From Bacteroidota bacterium (lineage in GTDB: Bacteria > Bacteroidota > Bacteroidia > 2-12-FULL-35-15): 64,000 nt of DNA. The notes below the pieces were generated by a model, which was not told the DNA's origin, did not search any database, and saw nothing but the letters and a program-made list of their open reading frames with translations. Below are positions 1 through 8,175 of this stretch, piece by piece. Within the stretch, counting starts at the first letter, position 1, and the number at the start of each line of letters is the position of its first letter. A program made the translations under genes and the position numbers. The stretch spans positions 142,859 to 206,858 of the forward strand of contig CANIQT010000004.1 in assembly GCA_947469885.1 (NCBI GenBank), given 5' to 3'.

Positions 1-76
1 GAACAATTTTAAAATTAATAAACCATCACCACTGTTATCAACAAATTAGTGTTAATAAAATAAACTATATAAATAA

Positions 77-106
77 TTTTTGCATTAATATTTTAGCGTA
101 CTTCGT
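77..106 (+). promoter_or_regulatory. possible promoter of the Lys/Ala-rich peptide
   Basis: A TTTTTG element at 77-82 is followed after 16 bases by TACTTCGT at 99-106, one mismatch from the Bacteroidota -7 box TAnnTTTG. The spacing and position, about 28 bases before the ATG at 135, fit. This is a motif match only. Confidence 0.35.
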
Positions 107-134
107 GGCATAATAATTAATAAACAAAAAAACC

Positions 135-242
135 ATGGCAAAAAAAGCAGCAAAAAAAGCAGCTCCTAAAAAAGCAGCAAAGAAAGCAGCAAAAAAAGCA
201 GCTCCTAAAAAAGCAGCTAAAAAAGCAGCTAAGAAAAAGTAA
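135..242 (+). CDS. 35-residue lysine/alanine-rich histone H1-like peptide
   Basis: The ORF runs from ATG at 135 to TAA at 240-242 and encodes only Met, Ala, Lys and two Pro: AAKK and AAPKK modules repeat along its whole length. About half the residues are Lys, so the peptide is extremely basic. Histone H1/Hc1-like proteins and the AlgP tail use the same composition to bind DNA non-specifically, so a nucleoid role is the best inference. It has its own candidate promoter and ends directly in a strong terminator, which argues for a real single-gene unit. It could also be the 3' remnant of a longer H1-like gene, but no in-frame coding upstream is apparent. Confidence 0.6.
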   Translation: MAKKAAKKAAPKKAAKKAAKKAAPKKAAKKAAKKK

Positions 243-243
243 G

Positions 244-273
244 AAAAAGGGCTCGAAAGAGCCCTTTTTTTTT
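244..273 (+). terminator. intrinsic terminator after the Lys/Ala-rich peptide
   Basis: A perfect 6-bp stem GGGCTC/GAGCCC at 249-264 with a GAAA loop is followed by nine T. It begins just after the stop codon at 242. Confidence 0.9.
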
Positions 274-308
274 GTCCTTTATTTTCCCTCCCTCAATTCA
301 TCAAATTA

Positions 309-1331
309 CTAAGTCTTCTGAACAACACCAATACCAGGCAGTTCATTCAATACAATTTTCCCATTTGCAAAAGTTATTCCATCAAACAAATCATTTTTAA
401 TTAAAAGAGCTCCATCCAAATCGGCATAATCTACCAATGGTGATAGTTGAGCAGCAGCAGAGATTCCACATGATGTTTCGCTCATACAACCAATCAGCAA
501 TTTAAAATTTAATTCATGCGCTCGTTTTATCATTTTGTTTGCTTCAAACATTCCGGTACATTTCATCAACTTAATATTAATTCCATGAAAACAATCTTTT
601 ACTTTATCAACATCTGAATATCGTTGAACACTTTCGTCAGCGAAGATCGGAATTGGGCTTCTTTCAAAAAGCCAATGAGAATCATCTAGGTTTTCTTTTT
701 GTAAAGGTTGTTCTACAAACAAAACATTTTTATCTGATAACCATTCAATCATTTCCAAAGCAATGTGTTTATCTTTCCACCCCTGATTTACATCAATAGC
801 AATAGGTTTATCCGTAACACTTCTAATAGTAGCAATAGTTGCTTTATCATTTTCACCATTTAGTTTTACTTTAAAATAGTTGTAATCTGAACCTTCAATA
901 ATTTTTTGTTTGATGATTTCCGGTTCGTCAATTCCAATTGTATAAGTCGTAAATGGAATTTTAGTTTTATCACCTTTAAATAATTCCCAGCAGGATTTGT
1001 TTTGCAGCTTCCCTATTAAATCATGTAAGGCAATATCTATAGAAGCTTTTGCCGCGGTATTACCTGGAGCTATCAAATCAATTTCATTTAAAATTGATTC
1101 AATTTCAAAAGGATTTTGAAATTTGTTTAATACATCTTTTGCAATAGTTAAAAATGCTAAAACACTTTGATGCGACTCACCCAAATATGGTGGCATGCTT
1201 GCTTCTCCATATCCTGTTAATCCTTCATGCTCTGTTTGTGTTATTACAATTGGAGTGGACGAACGAATGCCATGTGCTATTTTAAATGGTCGTTTGAAAT
1301 ATAATGTATGTGGTAAATAGGTAAGTTTCAT
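309..1331 (-). CDS. dipeptide epimerase (enolase superfamily)
   Basis: This 340-residue protein is a complete enolase-superfamily (muconate-lactonizing-like) enzyme. The N-terminal capping domain (about 1-120) precedes the barrel. Visible catalytic residues are the KxK pair K154/K156, the metal ligands D180, E207 and D232, and the second base K254 in IKLMK. A DxD motif (D304, D306) near the C-terminus is the substrate-specificity signature of L-Ala-D/L-Glu epimerases, which recycle murein peptides in the cytoplasm. The exact dipeptide cannot be told from sequence. It is convergent with the Lys/Ala-rich peptide gene and divergent from the lipoprotein gene at 1473. Confidence 0.85.
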   Translation of the reverse strand: MKLTYLPHTLYFKRPFKIAHGIRSSTPIVITQTEHEGLTGYGEASMPPYLGESHQSVLAFLTIAKDVLNKFQNPFEIESILNEIDLIAPGNTAAKASIDIALHDLIGKLQNKSCWELFKGDKTKIPFTTYTIGIDEPEIIKQKIIEGSDYNYFKVKLNGENDKATIATIRSVTDKPIAIDVNQGWKDKHIALEMIEWLSDKNVLFVEQPLQKENLDDSHWLFERSPIPIFADESVQRYSDVDKVKDCFHGINIKLMKCTGMFEANKMIKRAHELNFKLLIGCMSETSCGISAAAQLSPLVDYADLDGALLIKNDLFDGITFANGKIVLNELPGIGVVQKT

Positions 1332-1440
1332 AATTTTTAAGAAACGAAAGTAATAGAATATTGAACAGATGCTGGAATAAATAGTTGAATTGTTAAATAT
1401 TTATCAAAACAAGAATGAGTTACATATTATATATAAGTTA

Positions 1441-1448
1441 TATCTTTG
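1441..1448 (+). promoter_or_regulatory. -7 promoter box of the lipoprotein gene
   Basis: TATCTTTG matches the Bacteroidota sigma-A -7 consensus TAnnTTTG exactly and lies 25 bases before the ATG at 1473. It decides the start: a TTG at 1446 lies inside this box, so an extended reading from there is not credible. Confidence 0.7.
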
Positions 1449-1472
1449 TCAAAGAAATTAAACTTCTGTGAA

Positions 1473-1994
1473 ATGAAAAAAATATTTTTATTATTATTGT
1501 GTGCTCCTACTCTTAGTTTGGTAATAAGTTGTGGAGGTTCTAAAACAGATCAACCGACTTCTACCATTCCTGGGATGAGGGAGGTTATACTAAAGATTAA
1601 CGGCAACCCTTTATCCATTATGGTTCCTGATTCTACCAAAGGGAAACTCGAAATGATTGAACAATCGTGGGGTGCCACCGAAATTAAAGTGGGCAAAGAT
1701 TTTCAAATATCTATTTCGGAAGGTGAAGGAGATATTGCATTAACCAAAAGTGACATTGCCGGAAACGATGTAAATAAATTCAAACGTTATGTGAAAGACG
1801 AACCAACATTATTATTTTGGGAATCACAAATTACCGATTCCGAATACCATTTCTATATGATTAATAAAATAGGAACAGTATCCTATATAATAGAAGATGT
1901 AAAAGTGGAGCAATATGACGAAAAAGGAATTCAGGCAATGATAGATGCTGCAAAAACTTTAAAAGCAACTTCTGTTGTAAAACCCAATTCCTAA
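1473..1994 (+). CDS. hypothetical lipoprotein
   Basis: The 173-residue product starts with a short Lys-rich n-region and a hydrophobic stretch ending in the lipobox LVIS-C, so it is probably a lipid-anchored envelope protein. The mature part (about 150 residues) is soluble and mixed alpha/beta in appearance, with no motif I recognise. The start at 1473 is preferred over the upstream TTG because the latter overlaps the promoter box. It stands alone between its promoter and a terminator. Confidence 0.75.
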   Translation: MKKIFLLLLCAPTLSLVISCGGSKTDQPTSTIPGMREVILKINGNPLSIMVPDSTKGKLEMIEQSWGATEIKVGKDFQISISEGEGDIALTKSDIAGNDVNKFKRYVKDEPTLLFWESQITDSEYHFYMINKIGTVSYIIEDVKVEQYDEKGIQAMIDAAKTLKATSVVKPNS

Positions 1995-2014
1995 TTTCAA
2001 TAACCTTATTTATT

Positions 2015-2053
2015 AAAACCATTTCTACTTTCGGGAAATGGTTTTTATTTTTT
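2015..2053 (+). terminator. intrinsic terminator after the lipoprotein gene
   Basis: AAAACCATTTC and GAAATGGTTTT form an 11-bp stem, followed by a T-rich tract. It separates the lipoprotein from the aldehyde dehydrogenase. Confidence 0.85.
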
Positions 2054-2083
2054 TATACATACACACATTATTATTCTTAAACA

Positions 2084-3529
2084 ATGCAAACAATTAAAAA
2101 CTACATCAATGGTGAACTGATTGAGCCAATTGGTAAAACCTATATTGACAATTATAATCCGTCAATCGGAAAAGTATATTCCTTAATTCCTGATTCTGAT
2201 GAGCGAGATGTGGAATTGGCTACCCAAGCTGCATTGCAGGCATTTCCTAAATGGAGCATTACCCCTAAAGGGGAAAGATCTGCCATATTATTAAAGATAG
2301 CCGACTTAATAACAAAAAATTTAGAACGACTCGCAGTTGCTGAATCTGTTGATAATGGTAAACCTGTATCGTTAGCTAAACTTATTGACATACCACGTGC
2401 AGCAAGCAATTTTCATTTTTATGCAACTGGTATTTTACATTACGCTGCCGAAAGTTACGCAATGGAAGACACTGCAATAAATTATACATTGAGAAATCCT
2501 GTTGGAGTTGCAGGTTGCATTTCTCCCTGGAATTTACCCCTATATTTATTCACATGGAAAATAGCTCCTGCTCTTGCATCTGGAAATTGTGTGGTAGCCA
2601 AACCTTCCGAGATTACTCCCATGACCGCTTATCTTCTTTCTGAATTATGCATCGAAGCGGGTTTACCAAAAGGTGTTTTAAATATTGTTCATGGCTATGG
2701 TCATAAAGTAGGTGCCGCTATTTCTGCTCATCCGAAAATTCCGCTTATCTCTTTTACAGGAGGAACAAAAACCGGTGCGGAAATAGCCAGAGTGGCTGCA
2801 CCCATGTTCAAAAAACTTTCATTAGAACTTGGTGGAAAAAATCCAAACATCATTTTTGCTGATTGCGATTATGAGAACATGATGAAAACAACTTTACATT
2901 CTTCTTTTTCCAACCAGGGACAAATATGCCTGTGTGGTTCACGTATATTTGTTGAGAAATCCATTTATGAAAAATTCAAAACCGATTTTGTTGATCGGGT
3001 GAATAAAATGAAAGTCGGTAATCCTGCCGATCCTGATAGTAGGTTAGGTGCGGTAGTTTCCAAACCTCACATGGAAAAAGTTTTATCCTACATTGAATTA
3101 GCAAAACAGGAAGGAGGTACTATTCTTTGTGGTGGCAATCAAGTGAAGGTGGAAGGTGAATTTGCAGATGGATATTATATTGCTCCAACAGTAATAGAAG
3201 GACTAACTTACAATTGCAGAACCAATATGGAAGAAATTTTCGGCCCTGTGGTAACCATCATGCCTTTCGAAACAGAAGAAGAAGTAATGATGTATGCCAA
3301 CTCCACACAATATGGTTTGGCTTCTATTCTTTGGACAGAAAACTTAACTCGCGCTCATCGCATTGCGAATAATTTACATACTGGTATTGTTTGGATTAAT
3401 TGTTGGTTGCTTCGCGATTTGCGTACTCCTTTTGGTGGAGTTAAAAATTCGGGTGTAGGTCGCGAAGGTGGTTTCGAAGCGTTTGACTTTTTTACAGAAC
3501 CAAAAAATGTTTGTATAAAACTAAAATAG
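2084..3529 (+). CDS. aldehyde dehydrogenase, 2-hydroxymuconate-semialdehyde dehydrogenase-like
   Basis: The 481-residue protein is a full-length NAD(P)-dependent aldehyde dehydrogenase. Visible landmarks are SPWN (N150), the cofactor loop FTGGTKTG at about 224-231, the general base E248 in LELGGKN, and the nucleophile C282 in NQGQIC. The C-terminal segment RDLRTPFGGVKNSGVGREGG and R105 resemble the ALDH8/2-aminomuconate and 2-hydroxymuconate semialdehyde dehydrogenase group used in kynurenine and catechol breakdown. No other gene of those pathways is adjacent, so the substrate is inferred. It is convergent with murF, with no gap between the two stop codons. Confidence 0.85.
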   Translation: MQTIKNYINGELIEPIGKTYIDNYNPSIGKVYSLIPDSDERDVELATQAALQAFPKWSITPKGERSAILLKIADLITKNLERLAVAESVDNGKPVSLAKLIDIPRAASNFHFYATGILHYAAESYAMEDTAINYTLRNPVGVAGCISPWNLPLYLFTWKIAPALASGNCVVAKPSEITPMTAYLLSELCIEAGLPKGVLNIVHGYGHKVGAAISAHPKIPLISFTGGTKTGAEIARVAAPMFKKLSLELGGKNPNIIFADCDYENMMKTTLHSSFSNQGQICLCGSRIFVEKSIYEKFKTDFVDRVNKMKVGNPADPDSRLGAVVSKPHMEKVLSYIELAKQEGGTILCGGNQVKVEGEFADGYYIAPTVIEGLTYNCRTNMEEIFGPVVTIMPFETEEEVMMYANSTQYGLASILWTENLTRAHRIANNLHTGIVWINCWLLRDLRTPFGGVKNSGVGREGGFEAFDFFTEPKNVCIKLK

Positions 3530-4834
3530 CTACAAAGCCTCTACCACCTTCTCCAATTTAATTCCTCTCGAACCTTTTATTAAAATAGTGAAACCCTTCG
3601 GTTGAAATTGTTTTAAATAGCTTGTTGCTTCATCACTCGTATCAAAGGTTTTTGCACCTGTGTTTTTTCCTGCTTCTTTAAAATGCCATCCAACTAACAA
3701 AACATTAGTAATATTTTTTTTCTTTAATAAAGCTACAATTGCTTCATGCTCTTTTGCACTATCCACACCCAATTCCAGCATATCACCCAAAACAACCATC
3801 TTGTCAGTTTGATTCATTTGTGCAAAATTTTCAATTGCTGCCTGCATACTCGATGGGTTGGCATTATAAGCATCCAGCAATAACAAATTATTTTTTGTTT
3901 GCATCACCTGCGAACGATTATTCGAAGGCACATATTTTTCTAATCCTAATTTTATCTGTTCTTCCGAAACCTTAAAATGATTTCCAATACATGCAGCTGC
4001 CAATATGTTTTCGAAATTATATTTCCCAATCAACTGTGTTGATATTTCAGGATTATCTTCCATAGATGATAAATCGTCTTTTGCTTTACATTTTAATTTT
4101 ACAAACGGATTACTCTCCACAAATTTACCAACAAAATCACATTTCTCGTTTGTTCCATATGTAATCTGATTTATCCCTTCCGAAAGTTTTTTCAGTAATT
4201 CGTTATCATCATTAATAAACAAAGTTCCCTTACTATCATTTATATAACTATACATTTCGCTCTTTGCTTTTACAACTCCTTCAAATCCGCCAAACCCTTC
4301 CAGATGGGCTTTCCCAATGTTGGTTATCATTCCATAATCCGGCTCAGCAAGATTACAAAGCATAGAAATCTCTCCCTGATGATTCGCTCCCATTTCCACA
4401 ATTGCTATTTCGTGCTCTTTGGTTATACTCAATAAAGTAAGCGGAACGCCAATGTGATTATTAAAATTTCCCTTTGTAGTTTGTACATTATATTTTTCAC
4501 TCAATACTGCATTAATCAGTTCTTTCGATGTCGTCTTCCCATTCGATCCAGTAATACTGATAATAGGTATCGATAATTGTTTACGATGATAATTTGCCAA
4601 CTCTTGCAATGCTGTCAATACATCATCCACCAACAAATACCTGCCATCAATTTTGTATTGTTCCTCATCAATCACTGCCAACGAACATCCCGAACGTATT
4701 GCCTGTTCTGCAAACTGGTTAGCATTAAAGTTGTCTCCTTTTAAGGCAAAGAAAATTGCATTTGGTTTTATTTCCCTTGTATCGGTACAAATAAATGGGT
4801 GTTCCTGGAAATGAGAATATAGTTTTTGAATCAT
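3530..4834 (-). CDS. murF: UDP-N-acetylmuramoyl-tripeptide--D-alanyl-D-alanine ligase MurF
   Basis: This 434-residue Mur ligase adds D-Ala-D-Ala to the UDP-MurNAc-tripeptide, the last cytoplasmic step of peptidoglycan precursor synthesis. The N-terminal substrate-binding domain is followed by the ATP-binding P-loop TGSNGKTT (about 95-102), then EMGANHQGEI and the C-terminal ligase domain with LDAYNANP. Length and motif order are normal. It begins 3 bases after nadE on the same strand, so the two are probably co-transcribed. Confidence 0.97.
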   Translation of the reverse strand: MIQKLYSHFQEHPFICTDTREIKPNAIFFALKGDNFNANQFAEQAIRSGCSLAVIDEEQYKIDGRYLLVDDVLTALQELANYHRKQLSIPIISITGSNGKTTSKELINAVLSEKYNVQTTKGNFNNHIGVPLTLLSITKEHEIAIVEMGANHQGEISMLCNLAEPDYGMITNIGKAHLEGFGGFEGVVKAKSEMYSYINDSKGTLFINDDNELLKKLSEGINQITYGTNEKCDFVGKFVESNPFVKLKCKAKDDLSSMEDNPEISTQLIGKYNFENILAAACIGNHFKVSEEQIKLGLEKYVPSNNRSQVMQTKNNLLLLDAYNANPSSMQAAIENFAQMNQTDKMVVLGDMLELGVDSAKEHEAIVALLKKKNITNVLLVGWHFKEAGKNTGAKTFDTSDEATSYLKQFQPKGFTILIKGSRGIKLEKVVEAL

Positions 4835-4837
4835 TTT

Positions 4838-5620
4838 CTATTGTTTCAGTTCGTCCGGAATAATACAAACCGGTACGGGAATCATTTTATGCTGATTTGC
4901 TTTATTCATTTTTGTATAAATATCCAAAACTGTTTTTTGCCTTTCTGATAAAGTTGAATTGTTTTGTGAATGCTCAACAAATTTCATTGCTTCTTCCAGC
5001 TCATCATAACTAGCTCCTATCTGGTCTTCATCACTTCTTCCGTCATGAAACAAACCATCTGTTGGTGGAGCAATCAAAATCGAATTAGCCACTCCTAATT
5101 CTTTTGCCAATGCATATACTTCCGATTTCATAAGGTCGGCAATCGGACTAATATCAACTCCTCCATCTCCATACTTGGTAAAAAATCCAATCCCAAAATC
5201 TTCTATTTTATTTCCTGTACCTGCTACCAATAATTTATAATGACAGGCAAAAGCAAACAACGTAGTCATTCGCAAACGCGATCGGGTATTTGCCATTGTC
5301 AGCCAGTCCTGGGTTTCTTCAGGCAATGCAACACTAATACTTTTAAATGTTTCGGTGAGTTCCACTTCTTGAGACGAAACTGTATTATATTTACTTTTCA
5401 ACCAATCAATGTGTTCATGCCCTCTGTCGTATTCTGCTTTGTTCTGGTGAATTGGCATGTTCAAACAAATGACCTGTTTGCCTGTCATTGCACAAAGTGT
5501 GGAAGTTAGAGCCGAATCTACTCCTCCCGAAATACCAATCACAAAACCATTGGTATTACTCTGGTCCGAATAATGTTTCAGCCATTTCACTATATGTTGT
5601 ATCGTTTCCTTTGTTTTCAT
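4838..5620 (-). CDS. nadE: NAD(+) synthase, ammonia-type
   Basis: The 260-residue protein has the PP-loop SGGVDS (31-36) of N-type ATP pyrophosphatases and the NadE motifs GTGNKIED and TKYGDGGVDISPI. It amidates deamido-NAD to NAD. There is no nitrilase-type glutaminase domain, so ammonia or a separate amidotransferase must supply nitrogen. It is followed by murF on the same strand. A hairpin with a T tract lies immediately before its ATG. Confidence 0.95.
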   Translation of the reverse strand: MKTKETIQHIVKWLKHYSDQSNTNGFVIGISGGVDSALTSTLCAMTGKQVICLNMPIHQNKAEYDRGHEHIDWLKSKYNTVSSQEVELTETFKSISVALPEETQDWLTMANTRSRLRMTTLFAFACHYKLLVAGTGNKIEDFGIGFFTKYGDGGVDISPIADLMKSEVYALAKELGVANSILIAPPTDGLFHDGRSDEDQIGASYDELEEAMKFVEHSQNNSTLSERQKTVLDIYTKMNKANQHKMIPVPVCIIPDELKQ

Positions 5621-5621
5621 A

Positions 5622-5662
5622 ATAAAAAAAATCCCGATTCCAGTTATCGTGAAATCGGGATT
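5622..5662 (-). terminator. hairpin with T tract just before nadE
   Basis: Read on the minus strand, AATCCCGATTTC pairs with the second arm with one mismatch and is followed by eight T, ending two or three bases before the nadE ATG at 5620. It looks like an intrinsic terminator for the barrel gene upstream. Its position inside the nadE 5' end also allows an attenuator role. Confidence 0.7.
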
Positions 5663-5673
5663 AAAAGTACAAT

Positions 5674-5719
5674 ATTATGGGCAGTTCTAAAAATTAGATT
5701 TTTTAGGACTACCCATAAT
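5674..5719. repeat. 20-bp-arm inverted repeat after the barrel gene
   Basis: The arms at 5674-5693 and 5700-5719 pair along 20 positions with two mismatches that become G-U pairs in RNA. It sits between the stop codon at 5722 and the nadE-proximal hairpin, forming a double-hairpin junction. Confidence 0.75.
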
Positions 5720-5721
5720 TT

Positions 5722-6606
5722 TTAGAAAAGTATTCCCACTGTTAATACTATTCCGTTCGATTTTATAGTTTGTGGCATTTTACTTTGTGTATAATCAATT
5801 CCTCCGTTAGTAAAGTTTGGTCCGTTCGTTTGTTTCTCCAATGTTTCCGAGTCACTCTTGGTTACCGAAGTAAATCCTAAATTATAATGCAATCCTAACT
5901 CAACAGAGGTACTGCCGGAAAGATTGATTTCGCAACCTGCGCCAAGATGCAAAGAACCTACATAAATATTCATTTCTTTGGTGATATTAACGTTTGATTT
6001 TGTACTTGAAGCTCCTCCAGTGGCAGCTGTGGTAGGAAGTTCAATAACCTTATCTGTTGCTTTTGCTTTCCAACGAAATGAATTATCCAAACCCACCTGA
6101 CCAAAATAAGTCATCATCCCTATTTCTTTTGTTTTCAATTTTATTCCTATTGGTATAGTTACATAAGTTGCCTTAAATTCTCTTTCATTCAATTGGTATT
6201 TATAATGTGTTTGGTCGAAAGAGGTGTAACCTGCAATATCTCCAGGTCTTGAATTATAGTCTGCTATTACGTCATCCGTTTTCGAATACCAATAACTTAC
6301 GGTATTTGAATTATTGTTTTGTATGCCTTCATTTGCATACTTTATCTTTCCTCCGTTTGTATTTATTTCTATCCCTGTTAATAGTGATGCCACTTTTGCC
6401 AATCGAAATTCAATACTTAACCCACCGCCAATTTTTGGAACTATTCCATTTCCTGTCATTATTTTTCCATCAGGTTTGTACCAGTCGATAGAAGGTGTAA
6501 CTATCAACCCAAAACGAACATTTTTTATGTCCTTTTCTGAATTATCTTGTGCATCTACAAGGTTACCTGCAAATGCAATTATTGTTATAATTAAAATCTT
6601 CTTCAT
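5722..6606 (-). CDS. outer-membrane beta-barrel protein (PorT-like family)
   Basis: The 294-residue protein has a signal peptide (MKKILIITIIAFAGNLVDAQ, cleavage after about residue 19-20) and a series of alternating amphipathic strands with Gly and aromatic residues, ending in a strand with a terminal Phe. This is the pattern of the small outer-membrane barrels annotated as PorT family in Bacteroidota. No ligand can be assigned. It is divergent from gldB and terminates before nadE. Confidence 0.75.
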   Translation of the reverse strand: MKKILIITIIAFAGNLVDAQDNSEKDIKNVRFGLIVTPSIDWYKPDGKIMTGNGIVPKIGGGLSIEFRLAKVASLLTGIEINTNGGKIKYANEGIQNNNSNTVSYWYSKTDDVIADYNSRPGDIAGYTSFDQTHYKYQLNEREFKATYVTIPIGIKLKTKEIGMMTYFGQVGLDNSFRWKAKATDKVIELPTTAATGGASSTKSNVNITKEMNIYVGSLHLGAGCEINLSGSTSVELGLHYNLGFTSVTKSDSETLEKQTNGPNFTNGGIDYTQSKMPQTIKSNGIVLTVGILF

Positions 6607-6688
6607 ATTTTTTCTACTTTTGAGTTTTTATAAAACCTATTAACGGAACAATTTTTACGATACAATATTAAGAATAATTTTTATATTC

Positions 6689-7699
6689 ATGACTAAATCT
6701 CTTGCATTCATTTTAGTAATAGTTGTATTTTTTTCTTGCGGTCGCGATACATTAAATGTAGATGTATCGGAGGTGGTAATTCCAGAAATTACCATCAATA
6801 GGATGGAGCAGGATATTTTTAATATGGATACTAATCATCTAGAGACATCGGTTTTGTTGCTCCAAAAAAAATACGGAAAGTTTTTTAATTCTTATTTAAT
6901 AGGTGTTTTAAATAATGGTGGAATCCAAGATTCATCAAAGGCAAATAAATTAAAACAATTTATTTCTGACAAAGATATGCACGAAGCATACAATGATTGT
7001 CAGAAAGAGTTTTCGAACATTGATAATTTGAATGAAGAATTTTCGCAATCGTTTAAATATTTCAAACATTATTTCCCTAACAGAACTTTACCAAAGGTAG
7101 TGACCATGATGTCAGGTTTTAATTATGCCATTGTTACATTGGATAGTACATTGGGTATTGGGTTGGAAATGTATTTGGGCAGCAATAATAAATTCTATCC
7201 AATGTTAGGATTGCCGCATTACAAAACTAATTTTATGAACAAAGAAAATATTTTGCCCGATGCTATGCGTGGATGGATGCTCAATGAGTTTCCTTATATG
7301 ATGAATAAAAGCGATTTTCTTTCTGAAATAATTTATATGGGTAAAATAATGTACCTCACGGATGCGCTTGCTCCATCCATTTCCGATACCTTGAAAACAC
7401 AATACACAAACCTTCAAACGGAGTATTGCAAACAAAACGAATTTAATATGTGGAGTTATTTCATTGCTCAAAAACTTTTGTACTCTACCGATCATGCCGA
7501 AATTATGAAGTTTACAAACGATGGACCTTTTACCTCTGCCTTTAGCAAAAGTGCTCCTCCCAGAGTGGGCTATTGGATAGGACGACAAATTATCAAACAA
7601 TATATGAAAAACAATGCTAACATAACTATCGAACAACTGATGAACGAAAAAGACGCGCAGAAAATTTTAACTAAGGCAAAATATAAACCATCAAAATAG
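6689..7699 (+). CDS. gldB: gliding motility lipoprotein GldB
   Basis: The 336-residue protein has a short hydrophobic leader and a lipobox FFS-C (C17). The mature region resembles GldB, an envelope lipoprotein required for gliding in Flavobacterium and kept in many non-gliding Bacteroidota. The family feature I recognise is the central segment around HYKTNFM, MRGWMLNEFP and PPRVGYWIGRQII (a Zn-peptidase-like DUF2268-type pattern). gldC follows downstream on the same strand, as in other Bacteroidota, and nadE lies close by. Confidence 0.9.
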   Translation: MTKSLAFILVIVVFFSCGRDTLNVDVSEVVIPEITINRMEQDIFNMDTNHLETSVLLLQKKYGKFFNSYLIGVLNNGGIQDSSKANKLKQFISDKDMHEAYNDCQKEFSNIDNLNEEFSQSFKYFKHYFPNRTLPKVVTMMSGFNYAIVTLDSTLGIGLEMYLGSNNKFYPMLGLPHYKTNFMNKENILPDAMRGWMLNEFPYMMNKSDFLSEIIYMGKIMYLTDALAPSISDTLKTQYTNLQTEYCKQNEFNMWSYFIAQKLLYSTDHAEIMKFTNDGPFTSAFSKSAPPRVGYWIGRQIIKQYMKNNANITIEQLMNEKDAQKILTKAKYKPSK

Positions 7700-7753
7700 T
7701 TCTTTGGTTCACTGGTAGAGTTGTGTAAAAAACGCAAAGCACTTCAGGCTCAG

Positions 7754-7793
7754 TCACCCCTCTCCTTTTTTCAAGGAGAGGGGCCGGGGGTGA
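7754..7793. repeat. GC-rich REP-like palindrome
   Basis: Arms CCCCTCTCCTT and AAGGAGAGGGG surround a short T/C loop, with an outer CACCCC/GGGGGTG pairing. Similar CCCCTCTCC-type palindromes occur at 22892, 61468 and 61587 in this window, so it is a dispersed element. It lies between gldB and gldC. Confidence 0.8.
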
Positions 7794-7827
7794 GGTCTAA
7801 CAATGAAACATTTTAACAATAAAATAA

Positions 7828-8160
7828 ATGAAAAAATCAGAAATTAAATTTACAGTAACACTTGACGAAAACAATTTGCCCGAAAAAATTGATTGGTCGG
7901 CTGACGATGCAAACGAACAAAGCACTAGCAAGGCAGTAATGATTGCACTGTGGGATGCAAACGAAAACAACACTCTTCGTATTGACTTATGGACAAAAGA
8001 TTTTTTGGCAGATGAAATGAAACAATTTTATCATCAGTGCTTGTTATCAATGGCAGATACTTTTGAACGTGCCACCAGCGAAACCGAAGCGGCAAAAGAA
8101 ATGCGAAGCTTTGCACAACACTTTGGCGAAAAAATGGATTTGATTAAGAAGAAAGAATAG
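7828..8160 (+). CDS. gldC: gliding motility protein GldC
   Basis: The 110-residue cytoplasmic-looking protein matches GldC in length and in the segments IDWSADDA, DLWTKDFLADEMKQFYHQ and SFAQHFGEKM. GldC enhances but is not absolutely required for gliding in Flavobacterium johnsoniae. It lacks a signal peptide. It follows gldB after 128 bases that contain a REP-like palindrome, and it is convergent with the sensor kinase gene. Confidence 0.92.
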   Translation: MKKSEIKFTVTLDENNLPEKIDWSADDANEQSTSKAVMIALWDANENNTLRIDLWTKDFLADEMKQFYHQCLLSMADTFERATSETEAAKEMRSFAQHFGEKMDLIKKKE

Positions 8161-8175
8161 TGCTTTAATAGCGTT

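Noticed and set aside
1446..1472. upstream TTG start of the lipoprotein gene
   Set aside because: It lies inside the TATCTTTG promoter box and would bury the signal peptide.
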